Assembly: GCF_019880305.1 (NCBI RefSeq)
Contig: NZ_CP082301.1
Span: 2,480,001 to 2,544,000, forward strand
Length of the DNA: 64,000 nucleotides
Direction of reading: 5' to 3'
DNA from: Streptomyces decoyicus
Lineage (GTDB): Bacteria; Actinomycetota; Actinomycetes; Streptomycetales; Streptomycetaceae
Shown here: positions 16,940-25,301 of the stretch, one piece after another
How positions within the stretch are numbered: position 1 is the stretch's first letter
Layout of the letters: the number at the start of each line of letters is the position of its first letter
The notes under the pieces: model-generated
What the model was told of the DNA's origin: nothing
Database searches by the model: none
Seen by the model: only the letters and a program-made list of their open reading frames with translations
Made by a program: the position numbers and the translations under genes

Positions 16940-17965
16940 ATGAGAAAGGTGAACTGGGGGCTGCTGGTCACCAGCGGCTACGCGGACGTCGCGATGAAGG
17001 CCAAGGCGGCCTCCACCACGACCGAGTTCGTCGCCGTCGCGCACGACGACGAGCCGACGGCCCGCGCCTACGCAGAGACCCACGCCATCGCCCGGTCCTA
17101 CGGCAGCTACGAGGAGCTGCTGAAGGACGACGAGGTGGAGGCCGTCTTCGTCGCCCTGGACCCGGTCGACCACGCCGAGTGGGCGGTCAGGGCGCTTCAG
17201 GCCGGCAAGCACGTGCTGGTGGAGAAGCCGTTCGCGCTCACCGCCGCCGACACCGAGTGGGTCTTCGACACGGCCGAGGCTGCGGGCCGGCAGTGCATCG
17301 AGGGCGTGATGCCCCGTCACCACCCGCAGTTCCTGCTGGCCAAGAAGCTCGTGGACGAGGGCCGCATCGGCGAGCTGCGCTATATCTACGCCGCCTGCAC
17401 CGCCGGTCTGCCGGCGAACTACTTCCGCCGCTTCCCCGAGCGCGGCGGCGGCGGCCTGCTGGACCTGGGCTCTTTCGCCCTGACCGCGATCCGGCTGTTC
17501 GGCGGGACGCCCGAGCGGGTCTACGCCGAGGAGGCCCGCCGGGAGGGCGCCTGCGACCACAACTTCGCGGCCACGCTGCGGATGCCGGGCGACGTGCTGG
17601 CCCAGTTCGAGGTGGGCCAGGAGGTGTGCCGGGGCGACGCCCTGGAGGTCGTCGGCACCACCGGGCGCCTGGTCTTCCAGGACCCGTGGTTCTGCCGCGA
17701 CATCACGCGCCTGGAGGTGCAGCGGCAGGGCCCGCCGCCGCACCTGGACCCGGTCAGCGAGTACCTGGACGTGGACCCGGAGGGCGCCTACCGCTGCGGT
17801 GAGCAGTACGCGGTCTCCCGCATCCAGCTCGACGCGCTGTCGACGGCGATCGCGCACGGCACCCCCTTCCCGTACGGCCGCACGGACGCCGTGGAGCAGG
17901 CCCGCGTCATCGAGGCGCTCCTCGCGTCCGCGGCCGGGGAAGCGCCCGTGCGGCTGGAAGGCTGA
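16940..17965 (+). CDS. Gfo/Idh/MocA family oxidoreductase with altered nucleotide loop
   Basis: A 341-residue protein with the overall Gfo/Idh/MocA layout: an N-terminal Rossmann half containing YGSYEELL, HAEWAVRALQAGKHV and the conserved LVEKPFAL, and a C-terminal alpha/beta half with GGGGLLDLGSFALTAIRLFGG. The family oxidises or reduces sugars, imines and dihydrodiols with NAD(P). The usual N-terminal GIxGTGxIA is replaced here by GLLVTSGYAD, so the second loop glycine is Val. Cofactor binding may be altered. AAAGG lies before ATG 16940. It is the last gene before the strong hairpin at 17978, so it probably ends the operon. Confidence 0.85.
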   Translation: MRKVNWGLLVTSGYADVAMKAKAASTTTEFVAVAHDDEPTARAYAETHAIARSYGSYEELLKDDEVEAVFVALDPVDHAEWAVRALQAGKHVLVEKPFALTAADTEWVFDTAEAAGRQCIEGVMPRHHPQFLLAKKLVDEGRIGELRYIYAACTAGLPANYFRRFPERGGGGLLDLGSFALTAIRLFGGTPERVYAEEARREGACDHNFAATLRMPGDVLAQFEVGQEVCRGDALEVVGTTGRLVFQDPWFCRDITRLEVQRQGPPPHLDPVSEYLDVDPEGAYRCGEQYAVSRIQLDALSTAIAHGTPFPYGRTDAVEQARVIEALLASAAGEAPVRLEG

Positions 17966-17977
17966 CCGCACGTCAAC

Positions 17978-18022
17978 GATCGCCGGCCGGTGGGCGGAGT
18001 CTCCGCCCACCGGCCGGCGATC
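17978..18022. terminator. perfect 22-bp inverted repeat between convergent genes
   Basis: The left arm 17978-17999 and the right arm 18001-18022 are perfect complements around one central T; each begins GATCGCCGGCC or its complement. It starts 12 bases after the oxidoreductase stop and lies just before the stop of the convergent exporter gene, so it can terminate both transcripts. There is no long U tract, as is usual in Streptomyces. Confidence 0.85.
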
Positions 18023-18041
18023 TTCAGTGGGGTGGGTGCCG

Positions 18042-19325
18042 TCAGATGACGAGGAGGGCGGCCAGGGCCGGGCCGAAGGCGCCGCCGAGTTGGTAGCAGA
18101 GGGTGAACAGGCCGATGGCGGTGGGGCGTTGGCCGGCGGGGACGGAGTCGGCGGCGTACACCGAGAGCGTCGCCTGTCCCGAGGAGCTGACGAAGACCGA
18201 CACGCCGGACGCGACCAGCATCAGCGCCGCCCAGGGCGCGACGGCCGCCGTGACGGGGGCGAGTACGCCGAGGACGAGGAGGACGGCGAGGACCGCGGCG
18301 CGGCTCATGCGCGTCGAGAACGCCGCCAGGAGCCAGGACGCGGCCGAGCCGATCAGCAGCGCGACGAGGGTTCCCGTGCCGACGAGGCCGGCGTCCCAGC
18401 CCTCGCTGTCCTTCAGGGCCCGGGGAACGATGTAGAGCAGCGAGAAGTACGAGGTCGACAGGGCGCACACGACGGCGCTCGCGATCAGGAAGACCGGCGT
18501 GCGCAGGACCGCCACGGGGACGAAGCCGTCCGGGCGGGTGCGCACGCGCACCACCAGAACCGCGGCGATGACCGCGGCGCAGACGAGCGCCGGGAGCGGG
18601 AAGCGGGGGATGAACACCAGCGCGCTGACCAGTGCCATCAGGACGACGGCGCCGATGGCGTCGAAGGGGGTGCGCGAGCCCTCCGCGGGGAGCGCAGGCG
18701 CGGTGCGCATGACGCCGGGCGCGGCCAGCAGGGCGAGGGCGGACAGCGACAGCGCCGCGTGCCAGGACACGTACTGGGTGAGCAGGGAGCCCGCGAGGGG
18801 GCCGAGGGCGCCGAGGATGCCGCTGCCGGCGGTCACCACGCCCATGCGGCGAGGGGTGCCCGCGAGGTTGATGGCCGTGGTGACCAGTCCGCTTCCGCCG
18901 ATGGCCTGGGCGCCGCGGCCGAGTATCAGCAGTGGCATCGACTCGGCCACGATGACCAGGAGGGTGCCGGCGGCCACGAGGGCGGCGCAGGCCAGGACGA
19001 CGGTTCGTACCCCGCGGCGCTTGAGCAGCGCGGCCATCAGCGGGGTGCACACGGCCATCAGCAGGCCGAAGGTGGTGGCGATCCACGTCGCCGAGCTCAC
19101 CGACACGCCGAGGTCCGCGCCGATGTCCGGGAGCGTCGTCGTGGCGCTGTTGGCGCTCAGGGCGGCGGGCGTGGCCAGCAGGCCGAGTAAGAGCGCGGGC
19201 ACCTCGTAGGGATGCCGGCGCGCACGGGGCGGGGCCGGGGCCGTGCCGCCCGGGGGCGGTGAACTGCGCTCGGGGTCCGGAGAGTCCGGGGCGGTGAACG
19301 TGTCGTGGCCGGCCGCATGTGTCAT
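18042..19325 (-). CDS. MFS drug/metabolite exporter (DHA2-like)
   Basis: A 427-residue membrane protein with many hydrophobic helices. The N-terminal ~45 residues are Pro-rich and cytosolic; the first helix begins near VPALLLGLLATPA. TTLPDIGADLGVS followed by TWIATTFGLLMA is typical of 14-helix-type major facilitator exporters, although this protein is rather short. ATG 19325 is chosen because AAGGAGGC lies about 6 nt upstream; an earlier in-frame GTG has no such site. It faces away from a TetR regulator and follows the biosynthetic block, so it probably exports the product under TetR control. The substrate is inferred only from position. Confidence 0.88.
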   Translation of the reverse strand: MTHAAGHDTFTAPDSPDPERSSPPPGGTAPAPPRARRHPYEVPALLLGLLATPAALSANSATTTLPDIGADLGVSVSSATWIATTFGLLMAVCTPLMAALLKRRGVRTVVLACAALVAAGTLLVIVAESMPLLILGRGAQAIGGSGLVTTAINLAGTPRRMGVVTAGSGILGALGPLAGSLLTQYVSWHAALSLSALALLAAPGVMRTAPALPAEGSRTPFDAIGAVVLMALVSALVFIPRFPLPALVCAAVIAAVLVVRVRTRPDGFVPVAVLRTPVFLIASAVVCALSTSYFSLLYIVPRALKDSEGWDAGLVGTGTLVALLIGSAASWLLAAFSTRMSRAAVLAVLLVLGVLAPVTAAVAPWAALMLVASGVSVFVSSSGQATLSVYAADSVPAGQRPTAIGLFTLCYQLGGAFGPALAALLVI

Positions 19326-19380
19326 CGGTGCCTCCTTTGGCGTGCCAGGGCGTGTGCGCCTGGCCGGATGACACATGAAA

Positions 19381-19420
19381 CTACACCGTGCAGTGTAGCC
19401 AGTAAACCGCATAGTGTAAG
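19381..19420. promoter_or_regulatory. candidate TetR operator between exporter and regulator
   Basis: CTACAC and GTGTAG form perfect arms at 19381-19398 around a 6-base centre. A second related copy at 19404-19420 keeps ACCG, then AGTGTA. The pair lies in the 173-base gap between the divergent exporter and TetR genes, in the only AT-richer part of the gap, as expected for an autoregulated TetR operator over both promoters. Confidence 0.55.
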
Positions 19421-19498
19421 TTTGAGCCGGGGTCCGGAACCGAGGACGCGCAGTCCTGGCGCCGTGCCCAGGCCCCCACCGCGGCGGAAAGGGAGAGA

Positions 19499-20191
19499 GT
19501 GAAGCAGCACGTGCGGGACGGGAAACCGGGAGAGCGGCGCGGGATGCCGGAGAAGCGCAGGGCGATCGCGCAGGCGGCCCGCGTGGTCTTCGGGCGCGAG
19601 GGCTACTCCCGCGCCGGCGTCGACGCCATCGCCGTCGAGGCCGGTGTCTCCAAGCGGACGATCTACAACCACTTCACCGACAAGGAGCACCTGTTCCACT
19701 CGGTGGCCCTGGAGGGCGCGCACCAGGTGACCGAGGCCATCGCGGAGATCATGGAACGGCACCTGCGGAAGATCGTGAACCTGCGGGACGATCTCGTCGC
19801 CTTCGCCATGGAGCGGGCGGCCGCGGTGACGGAATTCCCGGACCACTTCGCACTGGTCCGGACGATCGAGGCGGAGGTCACGCGGATTCCGCCCGCACTG
19901 CTGGAGGACTGGAAGGAGGCCGGACCGCTGTCCGGCCACCTCCGGCTCGCGCCGTATCTCCAGCGCATCGCCGACCGGGGCCTGCTCGCGTTCGACGACG
20001 CCGACAGCGCCGCGAACCACTTCAATCTGCTGACGATCACGGACGTCAACCAGCGGACGTTCTACGGCGCCCTTCCGATGCCGGAGTCCGAGACGGCCGG
20101 CATCGTGACGAGCGGCGTGGACACCTTCCTGCGCCTGTACGGGACGCATCCCGCCGCGCCGACGCACCGGGACGGGCCCGGCAGCCCGTAA
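19499..20191 (+). CDS. TetR/AcrR family transcriptional regulator
   Basis: A 230-residue repressor-type protein. The N-terminal helix-turn-helix is clear: IAQAARVVFGREGYSRAGV, then IAVEAGVSKRTIYNHFTDKE at about residues 40-62. The C-terminal part is all-helical and includes a conserved-looking TetR_C segment with FPDHFALVRTIEAE. The GTG start has GGAAAGGGAG just upstream; ATG 19544 is a possible shorter start. It is divergent from the exporter, with a palindromic site between them, and probably represses export until a ligand (perhaps the pathway product) binds. A wider role over the sixteen-gene block is possible but unshown. Confidence 0.9.
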   Translation: MKQHVRDGKPGERRGMPEKRRAIAQAARVVFGREGYSRAGVDAIAVEAGVSKRTIYNHFTDKEHLFHSVALEGAHQVTEAIAEIMERHLRKIVNLRDDLVAFAMERAAAVTEFPDHFALVRTIEAEVTRIPPALLEDWKEAGPLSGHLRLAPYLQRIADRGLLAFDDADSAANHFNLLTITDVNQRTFYGALPMPESETAGIVTSGVDTFLRLYGTHPAAPTHRDGPGSP

Positions 20192-20213
20192 GACGTCGTC
20201 AGATGAGGACGGA

Positions 20214-20253
20214 CACCCCGGGGGCCTGGGACGGACGTCCCGGGGCCCCGGTG
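20214..20253. terminator. hairpin between convergent TetR and phoD genes
   Basis: Arms 20214-20232 and 20237-20253 (CACC...GGGAC and GTCCC...GGTG) pair with minor mismatches around a 4-base loop. It lies between the two convergent stop codons and is a likely bidirectional terminator. Confidence 0.55.
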
Positions 20254-20265
20254 CGGACGCCCCGT

Positions 20266-21897
20266 TCAGGCGGGCTTGAGCCCCGGATCGCCCGCTTCGG
20301 TGACGAAGGAGGCGGCGGTGCGGACCGGCGCCCCGGGGGTGGTGACGGCGGACACCGTGCGGTAGTCGGCGCGGGCGGTGTCCTGGTCCAGGGCGACGGT
20401 GAGGTAGCCGCGCCGGCCGTTGTAGAACTTCAGGTGCGGGTTGGCGGCCAGGTACGTGGCCCAATTGGCGGGCTTGTCCGCGCCGTCCTCGCCGCTGGCG
20501 ATCGAGGTGGTGACGAACTCGACCCCGGCGGTGCGCGAACCGGGGTCCTGGAAGTCCTTCTTGATGTCGAAGGCGTAGTGGACGTGCACATCGCCGGTGA
20601 GGACGACGAGGTTGTCCACGCCCGCCGACTCCGCGCCCGCCAGGACCCGGTCACGGGAGGCCGCGTAGCCGTCCCAGGCGTCCATGCTGAGCTGGTAGCC
20701 GGCGCCGGTGGCATTGCGCCGCTCGGAGAAGGTGACCTGCTGCGGCAGCACGTTCCAGCGTGCGGAGGACTGCCGCCAGCCGTCGATCAGCCACCGCTCC
20801 TGCGCGGCGCCGGTCAGGGTGCGCCCGGGGTCCAGGGACTGCGGGCCCGGGGCGTGCCAGCCGTCGCCGTAGGCCTGGTCGGAGCGGTACTGGCGGGTGT
20901 CGAGGATGTCGAACTGGGCGAGCTGCCCGTACTGGAGGCGGCGGTAGAGCCGGGCGTCGGCGCCCTGGGGCCGCTGCGGGCGGCGCAGCGGCTGGTTCTC
21001 CCAGTACGCCCGGTAGGCGGCGGCGCGGCGGACGAGGAACTCGGCGGGCGGGAGGTGGTCCTCGCTGATGTCGGAGGCGTAGTTGTTCTCCACCTCGTGG
21101 TCGTCCCAGGTGACGATGAAGGGGTGCGCGGCGTGCGCGGCCTGGAGGTCCGGGTCGGACTTGTAGAGGGCGTAGCGCAGCCGGTAGTCCTCCAGCGTGA
21201 CCGTCTCACGGTTGAAGACCGCGGGCAGCTTGCGGTCGGTGTAGTTGCGGGCCCCGCCGGCCGCGCTGACGGGGTACTCGTAGAGGTAGTCGCCGAGGTG
21301 GAAGACGACGTCGAGGTCCTCCTCGGCCAGGTGCTCGTAGGCCGTGAAGTAGCCGTCGTGGTAGGCCTGGCAGGAGACCGCGGCGAGCTTCAGGGCGGAG
21401 ATCCGGGCGCTGCGGGCGGGCGCGGTGCGAGTGCGGCCGACCGGGCTGATCCAGCTGCCGGCGCGGAAGCGGTAGTAGTAGACGCGGTCGGGCGCGAGGC
21501 CGGTGGGTTCGATGTGCACGGAGTGGTTGAACTCCGGGTGCGCGTCGGCACGGCCCTGGCCGGCCAGCCGCTTGAAGTGCTCGTCGTAGGCGACTTCCCA
21601 GCGGACCGTGACGCGGGCGTTCGGCATCCCCGATCCGGGCTCGAACGGACGCGGGGCGAGCCGGGTCCACAGCACAACGGAGCCGGGCTGCGGGTCCCCG
21701 GAGGCGACGCCCAGCGTGAAGGGGTTCTCGGTGATCTTCCGCGCATCGGCCTCGGCGGCGTACGCGGCGCCCGCGGCCGGAAGGTTGGTCGCGAAGGCGA
21801 GCGCGGCGGCGGCCCCGGTGGCGGTGAGAAAGCGACGGCGGCCGAAGTGCGCGGCAGCGGCCCGGATCTCCTGCTCGTGCGGTGCGTGATGCGTCAT
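20266..21897 (-). CDS. phoD: PhoD-like secreted alkaline phosphatase
   Basis: A 543-residue PhoD family phosphodiesterase/phosphatase. The N-terminus carries a twin-arginine (Tat) signal, RRRFLTATGA followed by a hydrophobic run and AGAAYAAEA, so the enzyme is exported folded. Then come a PhoD N-terminal beta domain (FTLGVASGDPQPGSVVLWTR) and the metallophosphatase core with LAAVSCQAY, VFHLGDYLYE, TWDDHEVENN and LTGDVHVHYA. It releases phosphate from organic phosphodiesters under phosphate limitation. ATG 21897 has GGGGAGGG upstream. PhoP control is expected from the family, but no clear PHO box was identified here. Confidence 0.93.
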   Translation of the reverse strand: MTHHAPHEQEIRAAAAHFGRRRFLTATGAAAALAFATNLPAAGAAYAAEADARKITENPFTLGVASGDPQPGSVVLWTRLAPRPFEPGSGMPNARVTVRWEVAYDEHFKRLAGQGRADAHPEFNHSVHIEPTGLAPDRVYYYRFRAGSWISPVGRTRTAPARSARISALKLAAVSCQAYHDGYFTAYEHLAEEDLDVVFHLGDYLYEYPVSAAGGARNYTDRKLPAVFNRETVTLEDYRLRYALYKSDPDLQAAHAAHPFIVTWDDHEVENNYASDISEDHLPPAEFLVRRAAAYRAYWENQPLRRPQRPQGADARLYRRLQYGQLAQFDILDTRQYRSDQAYGDGWHAPGPQSLDPGRTLTGAAQERWLIDGWRQSSARWNVLPQQVTFSERRNATGAGYQLSMDAWDGYAASRDRVLAGAESAGVDNLVVLTGDVHVHYAFDIKKDFQDPGSRTAGVEFVTTSIASGEDGADKPANWATYLAANPHLKFYNGRRGYLTVALDQDTARADYRTVSAVTTPGAPVRTAASFVTEAGDPGLKPA

Positions 21898-22062
21898 CTG
21901 GCCCTCCCCTGGCGGTGGTTGTCCCCAGCGATTGGAGGGGCGCGGGACGGCGTGGCGCTGTCCCGTGCACGACACATGCATGACAGGTGGATGAGGACTG
22001 GGCCCGCACCGGACGCTGCCGGACAATCGCGGCACCCCAGGTGCCTCCGTAGGATTCGGGGC

Positions 22063-23004
22063 ATGGCTGAACTGATGGGGCGCGACGGCACCTGGACCTT
22101 CGACGACGAGGTTGTACGCATCGTTCCGGGGCGTGAACGCGGGGTGCACAAACTGCGCCAGGATCTGGGGGAGTTCACGGTGCCGCTGGCCGCGATGGCC
22201 GGGATCGCCTACGAACCGGCCCGCAAGGGCGGCCGGCTGCGACTGCGGCTGCGAGACGGCGCGGATCCGCTGCTCCAGGTCACCGGCGGCGGCCTGCCGG
22301 ACGAGGCGAACCCGTACCAGATGGCCGTGGACGCCGCCCGGGTCGATGTCGCGGAGTACTTCGTGGACGCGGTGCGGCAGGCCCTGATGCTGGAGCAGAT
22401 ACCGGACGGGCCCGCCGACCGCTATCTGCTGCCCGGCCCGTCCGTCCCGCTGTCGGCCGCCGGGGTGGACGGCATCGCCTCCTTCGACGGGGAGCGGGTG
22501 CATCTCGAATGGCGCTGGAACACCAGCGAGACCAAGCGCCACTGGGGCCCCAGGGACTTTGCGCTGGCCGACCTGGAAGCGGTGGAGTGGCGGGCCGCCG
22601 CCGGGCTGGAGTCCGGCTATCTCCGCTTCCGGACGCACGGCACGACCGAGCGGTTCGCACCGGAGAACGACCCCAACTCCATCGAGCTGTGGGGCTTCAA
22701 GAAGGAGAGCGGCACGACCGCGCTGCTGGCGGCCGCCGTCGCGGCACGGCTGCCGCATCCCTCGGCCGGCCCCGACAAGACCCTCACGGCGGGCACCCCC
22801 GCCTCGGCGGCGCTCGCCCCGCCCGCCCCCGAGGCGTCCCCGCAGCCGGCGGGCACCGGAAGCACCGCCGCTGCCGACGACCATGACGCGCTGCTGCGCC
22901 GGCTGCGCGAACTGGGCGGGCTGCGCCGCGAGGGCATCCTCACCGAGGAGGAGTTCACCGCCACGAAGGCGGCGGTCCTCCGGCGCTTCCACACCACGGG
23001 CTGA
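22063..23004 (+). CDS. DUF4429 domain protein with C-terminal SHOCT
   Basis: A 313-residue protein common in Streptomyces. Two tandem PH-like DUF4429 units are apparent: residues about 1-110 ([15 protein letters not shown]) and about 125-230 ([16 protein letters not shown]). A Pro/Ala-rich linker follows. The last ~30 residues are a SHOCT motif ([22 protein letters not shown]), a short helical module seen at the ends of many membrane-associated or regulatory proteins. Cellular role is unknown. ATG 22063 begins the DUF4429 domain directly. It is divergent from phoD with about 165 bases between. Confidence 0.88.
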   Translation: MAELMGRDGTWTFDDEVVRIVPGRERGVHKLRQDLGEFTVPLAAMAGIAYEPARKGGRLRLRLRDGADPLLQVTGGGLPDEANPYQMAVDAARVDVAEYFVDAVRQALMLEQIPDGPADRYLLPGPSVPLSAAGVDGIASFDGERVHLEWRWNTSETKRHWGPRDFALADLEAVEWRAAAGLESGYLRFRTHGTTERFAPENDPNSIELWGFKKESGTTALLAAAVAARLPHPSAGPDKTLTAGTPASAALAPPAPEASPQPAGTGSTAAADDHDALLRRLRELGGLRREGILTEEEFTATKAAVLRRFHTTG

Positions 23005-23056
23005 GTCGCGGCGGCTGCGGCCGGTCCGCTCCCCGTACGCCGTTTACGCTGCCGCC

Positions 23057-23989
23057 ATGGCAGAGAACACAGCGGGACGGGCAGCGCGGACGACACCGGT
23101 GGCGCGGGCCGGGCAGGTGGGCGGCACGGCGACCGCGGCGCGGCCCACACTGCCGGCGCCCACCTCCCGGGGCGGGCAGAGCGCGCAGACGGCACCGGCG
23201 GCACAGGAGGCACGGCAGGGCGGTACGCCGCCCCGGAAGGTGGCCGTGGTCACCGGCGCAGGCTCCGGCATCGGGCGGGCGGTCGCCCATGCGCTGGTCG
23301 CCGACGGCTGGACGGTGGCCCTTGCCGGGCGGCGCGCCGAGGCCCTGACGGAGACCTCCCGGCTGGCGGGCCCGGTGGACGCCGACGGCCCCGCGATCCT
23401 GACGGTGCCGACCGATGTCACCCGCCCCGACGAGGTCGACGCCCTCTTCGCCACCGTCCGCGAACGGTTCGGCCGGGTCGATCTGCTCTTCAACAACGCG
23501 GGCACGTTCGGCCGGGCGGCGCCGCTTGAGGAGCTGACGTACGACGACTGGCGCACGGTCGTCGACGTCAACCTCACCGGCTCCTTCCTCTGCGCCCAGG
23601 CCGCGTTCCGCGCCATGCAGAACCAGGACCCCCAGGGCGGACGCATCATCAACAACGGCTCGGTCTCCGCGCACGCCCCGCGCCCGCACTCCGTCGCGTA
23701 CACCGCCACCAAGCACGCGATGACCGGACTGACCAAGTCGCTCTCCCTGGACGGCCGCCCGTACGGCATCGCCTGCGGCCAGATCGACATCGGCAATGCG
23801 GCGACCGAGATGACCGGCCGGATGCAGACCGGCATTCTCCAGGCGAACGGCCAACTGGCGGTGGAGCCCGTGATGGACGCGGCGGACGTCGCCCGCACGG
23901 TGGTCCACATGGCGGGGCTGCCGCTGGCCGCCAATGTGCAGTTCGCGACGGTGATGGCGACCAACATGCCCTACATCGGGCGCGGTTGA
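23057..23989 (+). CDS. short-chain dehydrogenase/reductase with N-terminal extension
   Basis: A classical SDR of 310 residues. The nucleotide motif TGAGSGIG starts near residue 66, NNAG and a Ser in NNGSVSAHA follow, and the catalytic YTATK is intact. The first ~60 residues are Ala/Thr/Gly-rich and not part of the fold, so either the protein has a disordered tail or translation starts later. No strong in-frame later start with a ribosome site was found. The substrate is unknown. The gene lies 52 bases after the DUF4429 gene and may share its transcript. Confidence 0.85.
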   Translation: MAENTAGRAARTTPVARAGQVGGTATAARPTLPAPTSRGGQSAQTAPAAQEARQGGTPPRKVAVVTGAGSGIGRAVAHALVADGWTVALAGRRAEALTETSRLAGPVDADGPAILTVPTDVTRPDEVDALFATVRERFGRVDLLFNNAGTFGRAAPLEELTYDDWRTVVDVNLTGSFLCAQAAFRAMQNQDPQGGRIINNGSVSAHAPRPHSVAYTATKHAMTGLTKSLSLDGRPYGIACGQIDIGNAATEMTGRMQTGILQANGQLAVEPVMDAADVARTVVHMAGLPLAANVQFATVMATNMPYIGRG

Positions 23990-24207
23990 AACCGCACCGG
24001 GCCGGACGGCGGCACTCACCGGACGAGGGTGACCCGGCGCCCGGCCCGGACATCGAATCCCCGTACGACCCCTGCCCTCCTGCCGCTTCCGGTGGCACCC
24101 TTACCTCGGATCCGCACCACTCGTCTGCCGGGGCCGCCCGCGCGCGGCCCCGTTCCCCCGCGACCGCGTGCGCCCTGCCGTGCGCGGCCCCGCAGAAGGA
24201 GTCACGC

Positions 24208-25248
24208 GTGAGACGAACCGTTCGTGGCATACCGGCAGTTCACGGCATATCCGCGCCGCACCCCGTGCGCAGGTCCCGGGTCGCCCTCGGCACTCTGACG
24301 GCCGCCGGTACGCTGCTCGCCCTGCTGCTCCCCACCGGCTCGGCCGGCGCCGCCACCCCGCAGCACTCCCACCACTCCCCCACCCCGCAGACCACCTCCG
24401 GCGCCTTCTGGACCGCGGACCGGATGCGCGCCGCCGCTCCCCCGGACCTCGCCGCACCCGCGAAGAAGGCGAACACCACCGCGGTCCCGCGCAGCGCCCC
24501 GCTCAAGGTGGCCCCCACCCTCCCGCAGCTCCCGACGGTGCCCGCCGCCTCGTTGCTCCCCGGCACCCTCCCCCAGGCCGGCGGGCCCTGGACCGGCGGC
24601 GGCGCGGTCACCAAGACCACAGGACGGGTGTTCTTCACCTACCAGGGCCGCACCGCCTCCTGCTCCGGCGACGCGGTGACCAGCAGCAACAAGAGCACCG
24701 TGATCACCGCGGGGCACTGTGTGAAGCTGGGCGGCGCCTGGCACACCAACTGGGTCTTCGTCCCCGGCTATCACGACGGCGAGGCCCCGTACGGCAAGTG
24801 GCCGGCGGCCAAGACGCTCTCCACTCCCCAGTGGACGGCGAGTGAGGACATCAACTACGACGTCGGCGCGGCGGTGGTCGCCCCGCTCGACGGCAAGAAG
24901 CTCACCGATGTCGTCGGCGGCCAGGGCCTGTCCTTCAACTCGGGCTACAGCAAGGCGATGTACGCCTTCGGCTTCCCCGCGGCCGCCCCGTACGACGGCA
25001 GCAAGCTGATCTACTGCAGCGGCACCACCATCAAGGACCCGCTGTTCTCCACCGACCACGGTCTGGCCTGCAACATGACCGGCGGCTCCAGCGGCGGCCC
25101 CTGGTTCACCACGTTCGACGAGAAGACCGGCACCGGCCTCCAGTCCTCGGTGAACAGCTTCGGCTACCAGTTCTGGCCCAACACCATGTTCGGCCCGTAC
25201 TTCGGCGACGACGCCAAGAACCTCTACACCACGGCCCAGTCGTCCTGA
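24208..25248 (+). CDS. secreted trypsin-like serine protease
   Basis: A 346-residue chymotrypsin-fold protease. The N-terminus has arginines, then the hydrophobic run LGTLTAAGTLLALLLP and an Ala-x-Ala-type cleavage region (GSAGAATP), so it is a Sec-exported protein with a ~90-residue propeptide-like region. The catalytic triad is His in TAGHC, Asp in EDINYDVGAAV and Ser in GGSSGGPW. Cysteines near SCSGD, GHC, YCSG and ACNM could form two disulfides. The GTG at 24208 has GAAGGAG 7 nt upstream. A hairpin follows the stop. Its natural substrate is unknown. Confidence 0.92.
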   Translation: MRRTVRGIPAVHGISAPHPVRRSRVALGTLTAAGTLLALLLPTGSAGAATPQHSHHSPTPQTTSGAFWTADRMRAAAPPDLAAPAKKANTTAVPRSAPLKVAPTLPQLPTVPAASLLPGTLPQAGGPWTGGGAVTKTTGRVFFTYQGRTASCSGDAVTSSNKSTVITAGHCVKLGGAWHTNWVFVPGYHDGEAPYGKWPAAKTLSTPQWTASEDINYDVGAAVVAPLDGKKLTDVVGGQGLSFNSGYSKAMYAFGFPAAAPYDGSKLIYCSGTTIKDPLFSTDHGLACNMTGGSSGGPWFTTFDEKTGTGLQSSVNSFGYQFWPNTMFGPYFGDDAKNLYTTAQSS

Positions 25249-25259
25249 CCCGCTCCCCG

Positions 25260-25289
25260 GGGGCCGTACGGTGCCATCCGTGCGGCCCC
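25260..25289. terminator. bidirectional hairpin terminator
   Basis: Arms 25260-25271 (GGGGCCGTACGG) and 25278-25289 pair with one wobble around a 6-base loop. It lies 12 bases after the protease stop and just before the convergent hydrolase stop. Confidence 0.75.
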
Positions 25290-25301
25290 TCGGGCATGCC
25301 C

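Noticed and set aside
205..20191. Siderophore (staphyloferrin B-like) cluster from the CysK-like gene
   Set aside because: No SbnB-like dehydrogenase or NIS synthetase is present, and the other genes do not fit.
20203..22062. 933-residue frame starting at 20203 on the plus strand
   Set aside because: Its first 620 codons are opposite the well-supported phoD gene; only the DUF4429 part from 22063 has family features.
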